DNA of 64,000 nt. Origin: Roseateles subflavus (GTDB lineage: Bacteria > Pseudomonadota > Gammaproteobacteria > Burkholderiales > Burkholderiaceae_C). Of the stretch, positions 1 to 9,755 are shown in pieces. The position numbers were made by a program, and so were the translations under genes. The notes below the pieces were generated by a model. The model saw only the letters and a program-made list of their open reading frames with translations, was not told the DNA's origin and ran no database searches. Position 1 is the first letter of the stretch. Every line of letters starts with the position of its first letter. The stretch is taken from positions 930,001 to 994,000 of the forward strand of contig NZ_JASVDS010000002.1 in NCBI RefSeq assembly GCF_030285365.1, given 5' to 3'.

Positions 1-1
1 G

Positions 2-397
2 GGCGGCGAGTACTACCGATTCGACGAGGTGCGCCAGGAGCTGCGCGGCGAGCGCACGGGCATCCGCTACGCCACGGGCGCGCGGGTGCAGGTGCAGGTC
101 AGCCGCGTGGACCTCGACGGCCGCAAGATCGACTTCCGCCTCGTGCGGGAGACCGACGAGTCGCGCCCGTCCGCCCGTCCGCCACGTGACAAGACCGGCC
201 AGGCAGCGCCCCGCCAGCCGACGGACAAGCTGGTCGAGGTGCAGCGCCAGGACCGCGAGGTCAAGGCCAGCGGCAAGCGTGCACGCTCGGGGAGCGCCTC
301 GCGCAGTGGTGGCGCCACGGCGGCCTCGCCCGTGAAGGCGCGCAAGGCTGCGGCGCGTCAGGCGACGGAGTCCGGCAAGCCGCGCAAGCGCCGCTGA
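2..397 (+). CDS. rnr: Ribonuclease R, C-terminal part (5' end outside window)
   Basis: The window opens inside this gene, and the frame is open from base 2. The visible residues begin GGEYYRFDEVRQELRGERTG and continue with a typical end of the S1 RNA-binding domain (GARVQVQVSRVDLDGRKIDF). They finish with a long Lys/Arg/Ser-rich tail of about 70 residues ending KPRKRR. RNase R is a processive 3'-5' exoribonuclease of the RNB family that degrades structured RNA; the basic tail helps bind RNA and ribosomes. The catalytic RNB domain and the start codon lie upstream and cannot be seen. The call rests on the S1 end and basic tail, a characteristic RNase R combination. Confidence 0.85.
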   Translation, partial: GGEYYRFDEVRQELRGERTGIRYATGARVQVQVSRVDLDGRKIDFRLVRETDESRPSARPPRDKTGQAAPRQPTDKLVEVQRQDREVKASGKRARSGSASRSGGATAASPVKARKAAARQATESGKPRKRR

Positions 398-439
398 AGC
401 CGACCGCCGGGCCTTGCCCGGCGCCGCCGCTTCAGGGCT

Positions 440-2002
440 TCATGGCAGCGGCGGCTGCAAGGCGTGCATCTGCTCGATGAGGTCGGCGGCGCGCAGCGGT
501 GCGCGCGCCCCCTGGGCGGCCTCGCCATGGCGGGCGACGCTGCGTGTGGCGACCTCATGGGGCGCTTCACGCGACTGCTGTGCCCACAGCCCGCCCATCC
601 ACCCCGCCAGCACGTCCCCCGTGCCGGCGCCCGCGAGCGCGGCATTGCCGCTGCCATTGAGGTGCAGTGGCTCGCCCGGGCTGGCGATGAGGGTGCCGGA
701 GCCCTTGAGCACTACGGTGCAGTCGAATGCGGCCGACAGCGCGCGCGCGGCGCCCAGCCGGTCGTTCTGCACCTGGCCCACGGTGTGGCCGAGCAGCCGG
801 GCGGCCTCCAGGGGATGCGGTGTCAGCACCGTCTGCAGGCCCCGCGCCCGCCGGCTGCCGAGCGCCTGCCGGGCCAGTGCGTTGGTCGCGACGCTGTTCA
901 GCCCGTCGGCATCGAGCACCAGGCGGTGGGCGTGCTGGAGGAGTGGCTGCAGCAGGCCGGCACTGTCGAGGGCCGTGCCGGCGCCGCAGCCGGCCACGAG
1001 GGTCAGGTCTTGCCAGGCGGTGCTGTCATCGAGACGGCCGGCGCTGCCATCGGGCCAGTCCATGAGTTCCGGCCGGCGGTGCTCGGCCGCGCGGCGGATG
1101 TGCTCAGGGCCGAGGCTCAGCGTCTTCACGAACACCTTGCCGGCACCGGCCGCCAGCGCGGCGCAGGCCGCCAGCTCGGCGGCGCCCTGCATGTGGGCGG
1201 CGCCGCCCACGACCAGCACCTGCCCGTAGCTGCCCTTGTGGCTGGCGTGGGCGCGGACGTCCGGTGCAGGCGGCCGCCCCGGATCGCCAGGGGCGATGAG
1301 CCAACCGGCGTCGCCGCGCGGGACGTGGAGGCCCAGGGTGTCGAGCCAGATCCGGCCGGCGAGATCACGGCCTTGTGCCGTGAAAAGGCCCGGCTTGAGG
1401 CTCAGCAGGCACAGGGTGTGATCGGCACGGGCGACGGCGCCGGGGCGCCCGTCAGCGTCCTGGCAAGGCTGGCCCGTGTCGCCCTGCAGGCCGCTGGGCA
1501 GGTCCACGCTGAGCACGGGCACGCCCCCGGCGCGGAGCGCGGCGATGGCCTCGGCCAGCGCGCCCTGTGGTGGCCGCTGCACGCCCAGCCCCAGCAGGGC
1601 ATCGATGAAAAGATCGCAGTCCGCGGGCGGGCAGGGCGCGGCGCCGAGGCGGACGTGCCCGTTCGGCGCCGACGTCAGCGGGGCCAGCGCATCCAGGGCC
1701 CATTGCGCGTCGGCAGGCAGCGGCTTGCCGGCATTCAACAGGCTGACATGGACGTCCAGCCCCTGAAGGGCGAGATGCCGCGCGGCCACGAGGCCGTCGC
1801 CGCCATTGTTGCCGGGCCCGCAGGCCACCCAGACGCGGCGGGCATGCGGGGCGACGGCGAGGGCGAGCCTGGCCACCGCCAGGCCGGCGCGGGCCATCAG
1901 GGCATGGGCGGGAGCGGCCGCGAGGGCCTCGGCCTCCAGCGTGCGGCAGCCCGACGTGCTGAAGAGGGGGTGGCGGCCGCCGTGCGGGAGGACCTCGATC
2001 AT
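440..2002 (-). CDS. nnr: Bifunctional NAD(P)H-hydrate repair enzyme (epimerase + ADP-dependent dehydratase)
   Basis: This 520-residue protein joins two metabolite-repair activities that restore NAD(P)H damaged by hydration. The N-terminal YjeF_N epimerase domain (roughly residues 1-215) has the glycine-rich motif CGPGNNGGDGLVAARHLALQ near residue 60. The C-terminal ribokinase-like dehydratase domain begins at about HASHKGSYGQVLVVGG and carries the nucleotide-binding and catalytic stretch GNAALAGAGTGDVLAGW near the end. The length matches the fused form found in E. coli YjeF. The start is an ATG 14 bases after the stop of the upstream oxidoreductase gene on the same strand, so the two are probably cotranscribed. 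Nothing appears broken. Confidence 0.93.
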   Translation of the reverse strand: MIEVLPHGGRHPLFSTSGCRTLEAEALAAAPAHALMARAGLAVARLALAVAPHARRVWVACGPGNNGGDGLVAARHLALQGLDVHVSLLNAGKPLPADAQWALDALAPLTSAPNGHVRLGAAPCPPADCDLFIDALLGLGVQRPPQGALAEAIAALRAGGVPVLSVDLPSGLQGDTGQPCQDADGRPGAVARADHTLCLLSLKPGLFTAQGRDLAGRIWLDTLGLHVPRGDAGWLIAPGDPGRPPAPDVRAHASHKGSYGQVLVVGGAAHMQGAAELAACAALAAGAGKVFVKTLSLGPEHIRRAAEHRRPELMDWPDGSAGRLDDSTAWQDLTLVAGCGAGTALDSAGLLQPLLQHAHRLVLDADGLNSVATNALARQALGSRRARGLQTVLTPHPLEAARLLGHTVGQVQNDRLGAARALSAAFDCTVVLKGSGTLIASPGEPLHLNGSGNAALAGAGTGDVLAGWMGGLWAQQSREAPHEVATRSVARHGEAAQGARAPLRAADLIEQMHALQPPLP

Positions 2003-2016
2003 GCGGCCACTCTAGC

Positions 2017-3315
2017 TCAGCCCCGTCGTGCGGCGGCGAAGGGGGTGAGGTCCAGGCCGGGGTCGCGACCGCCGATCAGCGCGGCCATGACCTGGGCGGC
2101 GCCCGCGGCCATCGCGGCGCCCTGTCCGCCGTGGGCCAGGTTCAGCCAGATGCCGTCGGCGCCGCTCGCGCCCAGCAAGGGCAGGCCATCGGCGCTCATC
2201 AGGCGGCTGCCCTGCCAGTACTGGACCTGCTGAGGCTGGATGGCCCCCGGGAACCAGTCGTGCAGCACGGCATGCAGGGCCTCGAAACCCTTGTCGCCCC
2301 GGCTTGGGGGCTGGAAGCTGGCGCCACCGCTGACGCGCACGCGCTGGCCCAGGCGGCTGAGGATCACCTGCTGCTCGTCGTCGATGAGGTTGGCGCGGGG
2401 GCCGAGGTCCGGGAAGGCTTCCAGCTGCCGCAGCGGCGCCGTCAGCGTGCGGCCCCAGACCTGCCGCAGCGCGGGCTTCAGACCCAGCTGATGCAGCAGC
2501 GGGTCCTCCAGCTGGGCGCCGCAGACGAGCACGGCATCGAAGCTGTGCGTCTGGACTTCGCGCGGGCTGGGCAGGGTGGCGGGGCCGGCAGCGCTGTTCG
2601 CGTCCTGCCGCGGGCTCACTGCCGGCAGGCCGGCCTGCGGCGCGGGGCCGTGGGTGAGGGCGGGGCGCTTGCCGGCTTGCAGCTGGCGGACTTCGGTGTG
2701 GAAGCTGAAGTGCACGCCCAGACGCTGGGCCGCCTGCTTCAGCAGCAGGCACAGCTCGCGGCCATTGGTGGCTTCGGCCTCGGGCAGATGCCAGCCGCCA
2801 TGCAGCGGGATGTCCGGATTGAGGCCGGGCTCATGCTGGCGGCACTGCGCCGCATCCCGCCAGGCATGGGACACGCCGGCCTGCTGCCAGGACTCGGCCA
2901 GCGCCTGCGCCTTGCGGGCCTGCGCCTCGCTGCGGACCAGGAGCAGCAGGCCTTCGCTGCGTTCGTGGTCCAGCTGCAGCTGGCGCCGCAGCACGGTCGA
3001 GCGAGCGAGGCTCTGCTGGGCCAGGGTGCGCAGGGTCGCGGCGATGGTGTCGTCGCGCTGGGTGCGGGCCTGGCGCGCGGCCCAGCGCCAGGCGGGGTGG
3101 CTCAGGCTCGATCCCTGCAGCGCCAGCGGCTGGCTGCCGCACAGGGCACCCCAGACGCCGCTCAGCGCAGGGGCGCTGAGCCCGCCCTGGGCGAAGCTGG
3201 ACTCCGAGGCCACGCTGCCGCTGCGCTCGAACACGACGACGGCGTGGCCCTGGGCGGCCAGCTCCAGGGCCGCGTGGATGCCGGTGATGCCGGCGCCGAT
3301 GATGGCGACTTCCAT
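2017..3315 (-). CDS. FAD-dependent oxidoreductase, DadA/DAO family
   Basis: This is a 432-residue flavoprotein of the D-amino-acid oxidase/dehydrogenase superfamily. An N-terminal Rossmann dinucleotide-binding motif is clear (VAIIGAGITGIHAALELA followed by the acidic VVFERS). The C-terminal flavin-contact segment NLAHGGQGAAMAAGAAQVMA is also typical. It resembles DadA-like proteins that oxidise D-amino acids or other amines with transfer of electrons to the respiratory chain, but the substrate cannot be read from sequence. It lies immediately upstream of nnr on the same strand (14-base gap), suggesting coexpression. It diverges from the rpsB promoter region. Confidence 0.8.
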   Translation of the reverse strand: MEVAIIGAGITGIHAALELAAQGHAVVVFERSGSVASESSFAQGGLSAPALSGVWGALCGSQPLALQGSSLSHPAWRWAARQARTQRDDTIAATLRTLAQQSLARSTVLRRQLQLDHERSEGLLLLVRSEAQARKAQALAESWQQAGVSHAWRDAAQCRQHEPGLNPDIPLHGGWHLPEAEATNGRELCLLLKQAAQRLGVHFSFHTEVRQLQAGKRPALTHGPAPQAGLPAVSPRQDANSAAGPATLPSPREVQTHSFDAVLVCGAQLEDPLLHQLGLKPALRQVWGRTLTAPLRQLEAFPDLGPRANLIDDEQQVILSRLGQRVRVSGGASFQPPSRGDKGFEALHAVLHDWFPGAIQPQQVQYWQGSRLMSADGLPLLGASGADGIWLNLAHGGQGAAMAAGAAQVMAALIGGRDPGLDLTPFAAARRG

Positions 3316-3423
3316 TCAGGACCTCGCCGTGGTGAAGGGGTGGAATGCCGCGCGGTCAGCGGCGGTGGGGCGGTGCGCCAGAGGGCAGGACCGGGCGCGG
3401 TGGGAGGGGGCGAATTTCAATCG

Positions 3424-3432
3424 TGCTATACT
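3424..3432 (+). promoter_or_regulatory. Extended -10 promoter candidate for rpsB-tsf
   Basis: TGCTATACT matches the extended -10 form TGnTATAAT with one mismatch in the hexamer (TATACT at 3427-3432). No good -35 is seen about 17 bases upstream, where the sequence is G-rich, which fits an extended -10 promoter. Transcription from here would give a leader of about 255 bases before rpsB. Confidence 0.5.
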
Positions 3433-3439
3433 CTTTGGG

Positions 3440-3695
3440 TTTTGCCGGATAGTGCATGCCATTCAAGGGGGCTTCTTGCCCTGAGCTGAATCGTGCTTGC
3501 CGCCGCGGCCGGCACCGTTGTCGTGGGCTTTGTCCCGTGGCGGGGTGTCAGGCAGATCGAGGCAGATCAGGCAAATCAATCGCAAACCGGCAATCGAAAG
3601 GTGTCGTGTCGTGGCAGCTCAATGAGCGGGCCTTTTTTGCCCTTCGCTACGACGCGATTCGAGCCGGATTTTAGAACCAACCTTCGGAGTTACTC
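3440..3695 (+). other. Long 5' leader of rpsB, possible S2-responsive regulatory RNA
   Basis: About 255 bases without a convincing gene separate the candidate promoter from rpsB. In other bacteria the rpsB leader folds into an RNA that binds S2 and represses rpsB-tsf. A leader of this length is consistent with that, but I cannot fold it or match it to the known motif by eye. The last bases (TTCGGAGTTACTC before ATG) provide the GGAG ribosome-binding site. Confidence 0.35.
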
Positions 3696-4442
3696 ATGTC
3701 CGTGACGATGCGCGAAATGCTGGAAGCCGGTGTCCACTTTGGTCACCAAACCCGCTTCTGGAACCCCAAGATGGCCCCCTTCATCTATGGCCATCGCAAC
3801 AAGATCCACATCATCAACCTTGAAAAGACGCTGCCCAAGTTCGAGGAGGCCCTGAAGTTCGTGCGCCAGCTGTCGGCCAAGCGCGGCACGATCCTGATGA
3901 TCGGCACCAAGCGTCAAGCCCGCGAGATCGTCGCTGCTGAAGCCCAGCGCGCCGGCGTGCCCTTCGTGGACCAGCGCTGGCTGGGCGGCATGCTGACCAA
4001 CTTCAAGACGGTCAAGGGTTCGCTGAAGAACCTGAAGGACATGCAGGCTCAGGTCGAGAACGGCACCCAGCCCGCCATCAAGAAGGAAGCGCTGATGTTC
4101 CAGCGTGACCTGGCCAAGCTGGAAAAGAACATCGGCGGCATCCAGGACATGGCTGCCCTGCCGGACGCCCTGTTCGTGATCGACGTCGGCTACCACAAGA
4201 TCGCCATCGCCGAAGCCAAGAAGCTGGGCATCCCCGTGATCGGCGTGGTTGACACCAACCACTCGCCCGAAGGCATCGACTACATCATCCCCGGCAACGA
4301 CGACTCCGCCAAGGCTGTCGCTCTGTACGCCAAGGCTGTGGCCGACGCCGTGCTGGAAGGCCGTGCCAACAGCACCGCCGAGCTGGTGCAGGCTGTTGCC
4401 GCCGACGGCGACGAGTTCGTGGAAGTGAACGAAGGCGCCTGA
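3696..4442 (+). CDS. rpsB: 30S ribosomal protein S2
   Basis: At 248 residues it has the usual S2 length. It begins [20 protein letters not shown] and contains the S2 signatures [19 protein letters not shown] and [21 protein letters not shown]2 joins the 30S head late in assembly and helps hold S1. A GGAG lies just upstream of the ATG. The next gene is tsf, separated by an attenuator-like hairpin, the arrangement usual in proteobacteria. Confidence 0.99.
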   Translation: MSVTMREMLEAGVHFGHQTRFWNPKMAPFIYGHRNKIHIINLEKTLPKFEEALKFVRQLSAKRGTILMIGTKRQAREIVAAEAQRAGVPFVDQRWLGGMLTNFKTVKGSLKNLKDMQAQVENGTQPAIKKEALMFQRDLAKLEKNIGGIQDMAALPDALFVIDVGYHKIAIAEAKKLGIPVIGVVDTNHSPEGIDYIIPGNDDSAKAVALYAKAVADAVLEGRANSTAELVQAVAADGDEFVEVNEGA

Positions 4443-4463
4443 GCCCTTCGGCACTTGCTCACC

Positions 4464-4487
4464 AGGGGCTGATTCAGCCCCTTTTTT
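4464..4487 (+). terminator. Hairpin plus T-run between rpsB and tsf
   Basis: A perfect 7-bp stem (AGGGGCT / AGCCCCT, 4464-4470 and 4476-4482) with a 5-base loop runs directly into six T residues. It has the form of an intrinsic terminator but sits inside the rpsB-tsf unit. It probably acts as a partial attenuator that sets the S2 to EF-Ts ratio. Confidence 0.8.
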
Positions 4488-4547
4488 CCACGCTGAATCT
4501 GTATTTGCGGAGCCGCTGCGTCGGCTCCCAGTCCAACGGAGATTGAA

Positions 4548-5459
4548 ATGGCTGCTATTACCGCAAGCATGGTCGCCGAGCTGCGCGCCCGTACCGACGC
4601 TCCCATGATGGAGTGCAAGAAGGCCCTGACCGAAGCCGAGGGCGACCTGACCCGCGCCGAGGAAATCCTGCGCGTCAAGCTGGGCAACAAGGCTGGCAAG
4701 GCCGCTTCCCGCATCACCGCTGAAGGCGTGGTGGCGGCGGCTGTCGTCGGTGGCGCCGGCGCGCTGCTCGAAGTCAACTGCGAAACCGACTTCGTGTCCA
4801 AGAACGAGGCCTTCCTGGCCTTCGTGAACGCCCTGGCCGGCCTGGTTGCCGAGAAGAACCCCGCTGACGTCGACGCCCTGTCGGCACTGCCCCTGTCCCA
4901 GGAAGGCTTCGGCCCGACCGTGGAAGACGTGCGCAAGGGCCTGATCGGCAAGATCGGCGAGAACATGACGATCCGCCGCTTCAAGCGCTACGAAGGTGGC
5001 AAGCTGGTCTCGTACCTGCACGGCACCCGCATCGGCGTGATGGTCGAGTTCGACGGTGACGACGTGGCTGCCAAGGACGTCGCCATGCACGTCGCCGCCA
5101 TGAAGCCGGCAGCCCTGTCCTCCGCCGAAGTGCCGGCCGAGCTGGTCGCCAAGGAGCGCAAGATCGCCGAAGAGAAGGCTGCCGAGTCCGGCAAGCCGGC
5201 CGACATCGTCGCCAAGATGGTCGAAGGCTCGGTGCAGAAGTTCCTGAAGGAAGTCTCGCTGCTGGACCAGGTCTTCGTGAAGGCCGCCGACGGCAAGCAG
5301 ACCGTCGCTGCCATGCTCAAGGAAAAGGCCACCGCGGTGAAGAGCTTCACCCTGTACGTGGTCGGCGAAGGCATCGAGAAGAAGGTCGACGACTTCGCAG
5401 CCGAAGTGGCCGCCCAGAAGGCTGCCGCCGAAGCGGCTGCCGCTGCCAAGAACGCCTGA
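4548..5459 (+). CDS. tsf: Translation elongation factor Ts
   Basis: This 303-residue protein begins [20 protein letters not shown], with the EF-Ts signatures [20 protein letters not shown] and [12 protein letters not shown]-type sequence ([17 protein letters not shown]). EF-Ts is the guanine nucleotide exchange factor that recycles EF-Tu from GDP to GTP in the cytoplasm. Length and domain order (UBA-like N-terminus, core, coiled coil, Ala-rich C-terminus) are normal. It is preceded by CGGAG and follows rpsB. Confidence 0.99.
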   Translation: MAAITASMVAELRARTDAPMMECKKALTEAEGDLTRAEEILRVKLGNKAGKAASRITAEGVVAAAVVGGAGALLEVNCETDFVSKNEAFLAFVNALAGLVAEKNPADVDALSALPLSQEGFGPTVEDVRKGLIGKIGENMTIRRFKRYEGGKLVSYLHGTRIGVMVEFDGDDVAAKDVAMHVAAMKPAALSSAEVPAELVAKERKIAEEKAAESGKPADIVAKMVEGSVQKFLKEVSLLDQVFVKAADGKQTVAAMLKEKATAVKSFTLYVVGEGIEKKVDDFAAEVAAQKAAAEAAAAAKNA

Positions 5460-5560
5460 GCGTCTTTTGGCCGGGCTGACGAGCCCGGTTTGCCGCTCGG
5501 CGTGACCTGGGAATGAGGGGGAGCCCCCGATTTCCTTGAATCACCGCGACGGCTGGAAAC

Positions 5561-5583
5561 AAAGGGCGCCTCTGGCGCCCTTT
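5561..5583. terminator. Strong symmetric hairpin between tsf and pyrH
   Basis: AAAGGGCGCC and GGCGCCCTTT form a perfect 10-bp stem with a 3-base loop, flanked by A and T runs of three. It could terminate or attenuate tsf transcripts, although the T-run is short. A second GC-rich stem with little T tail (CCGGGCT/AGCCCGG) lies at 5471-5488, just after the tsf stop. Confidence 0.55.
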
Positions 5584-5655
5584 ACACTTGCGCCTGCGGT
5601 CGGGGAGGAGCTCTCCCCGGCATCGCGGCAACCCACCACCCACGACGAGGACACA

Positions 5656-6366
5656 ATGCCCGCGCACAAACGCATCCTGCTCAAACTTTCCGGTGAAGCC
5701 CTGATGGGCGATGACGCCTACGGCATCAACCGCGCCACCATCGTGCGCATGGTGCGCGAGATCCAGGAGGTGACGCAGCTGGGTGTGGAAGTGGCCGTCG
5801 TGATCGGCGGTGGCAACATCTTCCGCGGCGTGGCCGGCGGCTCGGTCGGCATGGACCGCGCCACCGCCGACTACATGGGCATGCTGGCCACGGTGATGAA
5901 TTCCCTGGCCCTGGCCGACACCATGCGCCAGGAGGGCATGACGGCCCGCGTGATGTCCGCCATCAGCATCGAGCAGGTGGTCGAGCCCTACGTGCGCCCC
6001 AAGGCGCTGCAGTACCTCGAAGAGGGCAAGGTCGTCATCTTCGCGGCCGGCACGGGCAATCCCTTCTTCACGACCGATACCGCCGCCGCGCTGCGCGGTG
6101 CCGAGATCGGTGCCGAGATCATGCTGAAGGCCACCAAGGTCGATGGCGTCTACACCGCCGACCCGAAGAAGGACCCGACGGCCACCCGCTACGCCCGCAT
6201 CAGCTTCGACGAGGCGATCACCAAGAATCTGCAGGTGCTGGACGCCACCGCGTTCGCCCTGTGCCGCGACCAGAAGCTGCCCATCAAGGTCTTCAGCATC
6301 TTCAAGGCCGGCGCGCTCAAGCGCGTGGTCATGGGCGAGGACGAGGGCACGCTGGTCCACGTTTGA
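5656..6366 (+). CDS. pyrH: UMP kinase
   Basis: This 236-residue amino-acid-kinase-fold enzyme phosphorylates UMP to UDP with ATP. The chosen start gives [20 protein letters not shown], the usual N-terminus, preceded by GACGAGG. The frame is open further upstream, but those residues are unlike the family and overlap the hairpin at 5561-5583. The nucleotide-binding segments [11 protein letters not shown] and [17 protein letters not shown] are intact, as is [13 protein letters not shown]. It belongs to the tsf-pyrH-frr block. Confidence 0.97.
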   Translation: MPAHKRILLKLSGEALMGDDAYGINRATIVRMVREIQEVTQLGVEVAVVIGGGNIFRGVAGGSVGMDRATADYMGMLATVMNSLALADTMRQEGMTARVMSAISIEQVVEPYVRPKALQYLEEGKVVIFAAGTGNPFFTTDTAAALRGAEIGAEIMLKATKVDGVYTADPKKDPTATRYARISFDEAITKNLQVLDATAFALCRDQKLPIKVFSIFKAGALKRVVMGEDEGTLVHV

Positions 6367-6416
6367 GTGTCCTGGCGCGTTGAGCCCGGGTCCATTCCTG
6401 AACAAGGTTGAGCATC

Positions 6417-6977
6417 ATGAGCATTGCTGACATCAAGAAGAACGCCGAGGCCAAGATGGCCAAGACGGTCGAGTCCTTCAAGACCGAACTGCAGAAGATC
6501 CGCACCGGCCGGGCTCACCCGGGCATCCTGGATCAGGTCCATGTGGACTACTACGGCTCGCCCGTGCCCATCTCGCAGGTCGCCAACGTGAGCCTGCTGG
6601 ACGCCCGCACGATCAGCGTGCAGCCGTGGGAAAAGGGCATGGGCCCCAAGATCGAGAAGGCCATCCGCGAGTCGGACCTGGGCCTGAATCCCTCGGCCCA
6701 GGGCGACCTGATCCGCGTGCCGATGCCCCCGCTGACCGAGGAGCGCCGCCGCGACCTGACCAAGGTCGTCAAGAGCGCTGGCGAGGATGCCAAGGTGGCC
6801 GTGCGCAATCTGCGCCGCGACGCCAACGAGCAGGCCAAGAAGCTGCAGAAGGACAAGGCCATCACCGAGGACGACGAGCGCCGCTCGCAGGACGAGGTGC
6901 AGAAGCTGACCGATCGCGTGATCGGCGACATCGACAAGCTGATCACGGCCAAGGAAGCCGAGATCCTGGCCGTCTGA
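6417..6977 (+). CDS. frr: Ribosome recycling factor
   Basis: This 186-residue protein ([20 protein letters not shown]) works with EF-G to split post-termination ribosomes. Conserved segments include [29 protein letters not shown] and [15 protein letters not shown]. The ATG at 6417 was chosen because it gives the family length; an in-frame TTG nine bases earlier is less likely. The ribosome-binding site is modest (AAGG about 10 bases upstream). It follows pyrH and precedes uppS, as in most proteobacteria. Confidence 0.97.
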   Translation: MSIADIKKNAEAKMAKTVESFKTELQKIRTGRAHPGILDQVHVDYYGSPVPISQVANVSLLDARTISVQPWEKGMGPKIEKAIRESDLGLNPSAQGDLIRVPMPPLTEERRRDLTKVVKSAGEDAKVAVRNLRRDANEQAKKLQKDKAITEDDERRSQDEVQKLTDRVIGDIDKLITAKEAEILAV

Positions 6978-6990
6978 GCCCGCACGCGTC

Positions 6991-7716
6991 GTGACGGATC
7001 AGAGCAAGGCGGTCCCCCGCCATGTGGCCATCGTCATGGATGGCAACGGCCGCTGGGCGAAGAAGCGATTCCTCCCGCGCTTCTTCGGCCACAAGCAGGG
7101 CGTCGACGCGCTGGTGCGCATCGTCCAGGCCTGCATCGATCGCAACATCGAGCACCTCACGGTGTTCGCCTTCTCCAGCGAGAACTGGAAGCGTCCCTCC
7201 GACGAAGTCTCAGGCCTGATGGGCCTGGTGCTGGCGGCGGTCTCGCGCTACCTGGCCCGCATGGGCGCGATGGGTGTGCGCATCCGCATCGTGGGCGATC
7301 GCGATGCGGTCTCCGACAAGCTGCGCAACGCCTGGAACGAGGCCGAGTCCTCGACGCTGCACAACAGCAAGCTCACGCTGAACGTCGCCTTCAACTACGG
7401 CGGCCGCTGGGACATCGTGCAGGCGGCTCGCGCGGCCCTGGTGGCCGGCGTCAAGCCGGAGGAGCTGACGGAGGCCAAGCTGTCCGAGTTCATGGCCATG
7501 AGCTATGCGCCGGACCCGGACCTCTTCATCCGCACGGGCGGTGAGGTGCGCATCAGCAACTTCCTGCTGTGGCAGTCGGCCTACAGCGAATTCGTGTTCT
7601 CGGACTGCCTCTGGCCGGACTTCGGCGAGGCCCAGCTGGACGCCGCCATCGCGGCCTTCCGCGAACGGGACCGCCGCTTCGGCGGCGTGAAGACGGACAC
7701 GGCGCTGGAGGCCTGA
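6991..7716 (+). CDS. uppS: Undecaprenyl diphosphate synthase
   Basis: This 241-residue cis-prenyltransferase adds isopentenyl units to farnesyl diphosphate to make the C55 lipid carrier for peptidoglycan and O-antigen. The catalytic motif [16 protein letters not shown] is near the N-terminus, and the C-terminal signatures [20 protein letters not shown] and WPDF are present. Translation starts at GTG 13 bases after the frr stop. The stop codon is followed directly by the cdsA GTG start, so translation is probably coupled. Confidence 0.97.
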   Translation: MTDQSKAVPRHVAIVMDGNGRWAKKRFLPRFFGHKQGVDALVRIVQACIDRNIEHLTVFAFSSENWKRPSDEVSGLMGLVLAAVSRYLARMGAMGVRIRIVGDRDAVSDKLRNAWNEAESSTLHNSKLTLNVAFNYGGRWDIVQAARAALVAGVKPEELTEAKLSEFMAMSYAPDPDLFIRTGGEVRISNFLLWQSAYSEFVFSDCLWPDFGEAQLDAAIAAFRERDRRFGGVKTDTALEA

Positions 7717-8562
7717 GTGCTCGGAACCCGCATCATCACGGCCATCGTGCTGCTGGCCATCCTCCTGCCGGCGCTGTTCGCCGGCTCGCCCTGGCCGTTC
7801 GCGGCCGTCACGCTGGTGCTCATCGCCGCCGGGGGCTGGGAATGGGGGCGCCTCAACGGCCTCGCCCAGCCGGCCGCGCTCGCGATGGGCGCTGCGCTGG
7901 CGGGGCTGTGCCTGTTCACGCTGCTGGGCCCGGGCCTGGCCGCCGTGCCGGCCGGGCTGTGGTGGGTGCTGGGCGGAGCCTGGGTGCTGGGGTCGGCGCA
8001 CGCGCTGCGCCTCGGGCCCGCCGGCTGGCCACGCCTGCCGCGGGCCGGGCGTCTCGTGCTGGGCTTCGTGCTGCTGTGGGGGGCCTGGGCGGCGATCGCC
8101 ACGGCACGTGGCATCGGCCTGAACTTCATCCTCTCCGTCTTCTGCCTCGTGTGGGTGGCGGACGTCTTCGCCTACTTCGGTGGCCGCACGATGGGCCGGC
8201 GCAAGCTGGCACCGGCCATCAGTCCCGGCAAGAGCTGGGAGGGCGTCTGGACCGGCATGGCCGCCGTGCTGCTGCTGGGCCTCGCCTGGACCTTCGGTCT
8301 GGAGCCGCGCCTGCACACGGACACCCCGAGCCTCTACGCCCGCCTGCTGACGGGCCTCGGCCTGCCGCTGGGCCTGCTGGCGCTGGTCTTCCTGTCCGCC
8401 ATGAGCGTGATCGGCGACCTCTTCGAATCCCTCATCAAGCGCGCCGTCGGGGCCAAGGACAGCAGTCAGCTGCTGCCCGGCCACGGCGGTGTGCTGGACC
8501 GTGTCGACGCCTTGCTGCCGGTGTTCCCGCTGGCCCTGGCCCTGAACTCCCTCGTCGCATGA
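7717..8562 (+). CDS. cdsA: Phosphatidate cytidylyltransferase (CDP-diglyceride synthase)
   Basis: This 281-residue polytopic membrane enzyme makes CDP-diacylglycerol from phosphatidate and CTP. Several hydrophobic helices fill the protein, starting with [18 protein letters not shown]. The C-terminal family signature is complete, running from [13 protein letters not shown] through [13 protein letters not shown]. The GTG start directly abuts the uppS stop, and the end overlaps the dxr start by 4 bases (ATGA), both signs of translational coupling. Confidence 0.96.
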   Translation: MLGTRIITAIVLLAILLPALFAGSPWPFAAVTLVLIAAGGWEWGRLNGLAQPAALAMGAALAGLCLFTLLGPGLAAVPAGLWWVLGGAWVLGSAHALRLGPAGWPRLPRAGRLVLGFVLLWGAWAAIATARGIGLNFILSVFCLVWVADVFAYFGGRTMGRRKLAPAISPGKSWEGVWTGMAAVLLLGLAWTFGLEPRLHTDTPSLYARLLTGLGLPLGLLALVFLSAMSVIGDLFESLIKRAVGAKDSSQLLPGHGGVLDRVDALLPVFPLALALNSLVA

Positions 8563-9755
8563 ACACCTCCCGCCGACAGCGCGTCTGCGTGCTGGGCTCG
8601 ACCGGCTCGATCGGCACCAACACGCTCGACGTGCTGGCCCGCCACCCCGAGCAGTTCGAGGTCTTCGCCCTCAGCGCCATGAGCCGCGTGGACGCGCTCC
8701 TGGCGCAGTGCCTGCAATGGCAGCCGCGCTTTGCCGTCATGCCCGAGGCCGCGGCCGCGCGCGAGCTGCGCCGCCTGCTGGCCGAGCAGGGCAGCCGCAC
8801 CGAGGTGCTGGACGGCGCCCAGGCCCTGAGCGATGTCGCCGCCCACCCGGACGTGGATGCCGTGATGGCCGCCATCGTCGGGGCCGCCGGCCTGGCGCCC
8901 TGCCTGGCCGCGGCCCGCGCGGGCAAGCGCCTGATGCTGGCCAACAAGGAGGCCATCGTCGTCGGGGGCGCGCTGTTCATGCAGGCGGTGGAGGAGGGCG
9001 GCGCCACGCTGCTGCCGGTCGACTCCGAGCACTCGGCCATCTTCCAGTGCCTCCCCGAGGACCGCACGACCTGGGCCCAGCGCATCGACCATATCGTGCT
9101 GACGGCCTCCGGCGGGCCTTTCCGGCAGCGCGACCCGGCCACGCTCGCCGACGTCACGCCCGAGCAGGCCTGTGCCCATCCCAACTGGGTCATGGGCCGC
9201 AAGATCTCGGTCGATTCCGCGACCATGATGAACAAGGCGCTCGAGGTGATCGAGGCGCGCTGGCTGTTCAATCTCAAGCCCGAGCAGATCCGGGTGCTGA
9301 TCCATCCGCAGAGCATCATCCACTCGATGGTGGTCTGCCGTGACAACTCCGTGCTCGCCCAGCTGGGCACGCCGGATATGCGCGTGCCCATCGCGTATGC
9401 GCTGTCCTTCCCGCAGCGCATCGAGTCCGGCGCCTCGCGCCTGGACCTGCTGGCGGGCCGCGACCTCAGCTTCGAGGAGGCCGACGAGCGCCGCTTCCCG
9501 GGGCTGCACCTGTCCTGGCAGGCGCTGCGCGCCGAGGAGGGGGCGACGGCCGTGCTGAACGCCGCGAACGAGGAAGCCGTGGCGGCCTTCCTGGACCGCC
9601 AGCTGCGCTTCGACCACATCCATGCGGTCAATGCCGGCGTGCTGGCGTCCGTGCATCCCGAGGCCGGGCAGTGCGACTCGCTCGACGGCCTGCTCGCGCT
9701 CGACGCCCGGGCGCGCCTGGCGGCCCGTGAGCGCATTGCGCAGCTGAGGGCCTGA
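8559..9755 (+). CDS. dxr: 1-deoxy-D-xylulose 5-phosphate reductoisomerase
   Basis: This 398-residue NADPH-dependent enzyme makes methylerythritol 4-phosphate, the committed step of the MEP isoprenoid pathway. The N-terminal nucleotide-binding motif [16 protein letters not shown], the hinge [13 protein letters not shown], the metal site [12 protein letters not shown] and the active-site segment [20 protein letters not shown] are all present. The ATG overlaps the cdsA stop (ATGA), and the stop shares one base with the rseP ATG. Placing dxr beside uppS groups precursor supply with the C55 carrier. Confidence 0.98.
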   Translation: MNTSRRQRVCVLGSTGSIGTNTLDVLARHPEQFEVFALSAMSRVDALLAQCLQWQPRFAVMPEAAAARELRRLLAEQGSRTEVLDGAQALSDVAAHPDVDAVMAAIVGAAGLAPCLAAARAGKRLMLANKEAIVVGGALFMQAVEEGGATLLPVDSEHSAIFQCLPEDRTTWAQRIDHIVLTASGGPFRQRDPATLADVTPEQACAHPNWVMGRKISVDSATMMNKALEVIEARWLFNLKPEQIRVLIHPQSIIHSMVVCRDNSVLAQLGTPDMRVPIAYALSFPQRIESGASRLDLLAGRDLSFEEADERRFPGLHLSWQALRAEEGATAVLNAANEEAVAAFLDRQLRFDHIHAVNAGVLASVHPEAGQCDSLDGLLALDARARLAARERIAQLRA

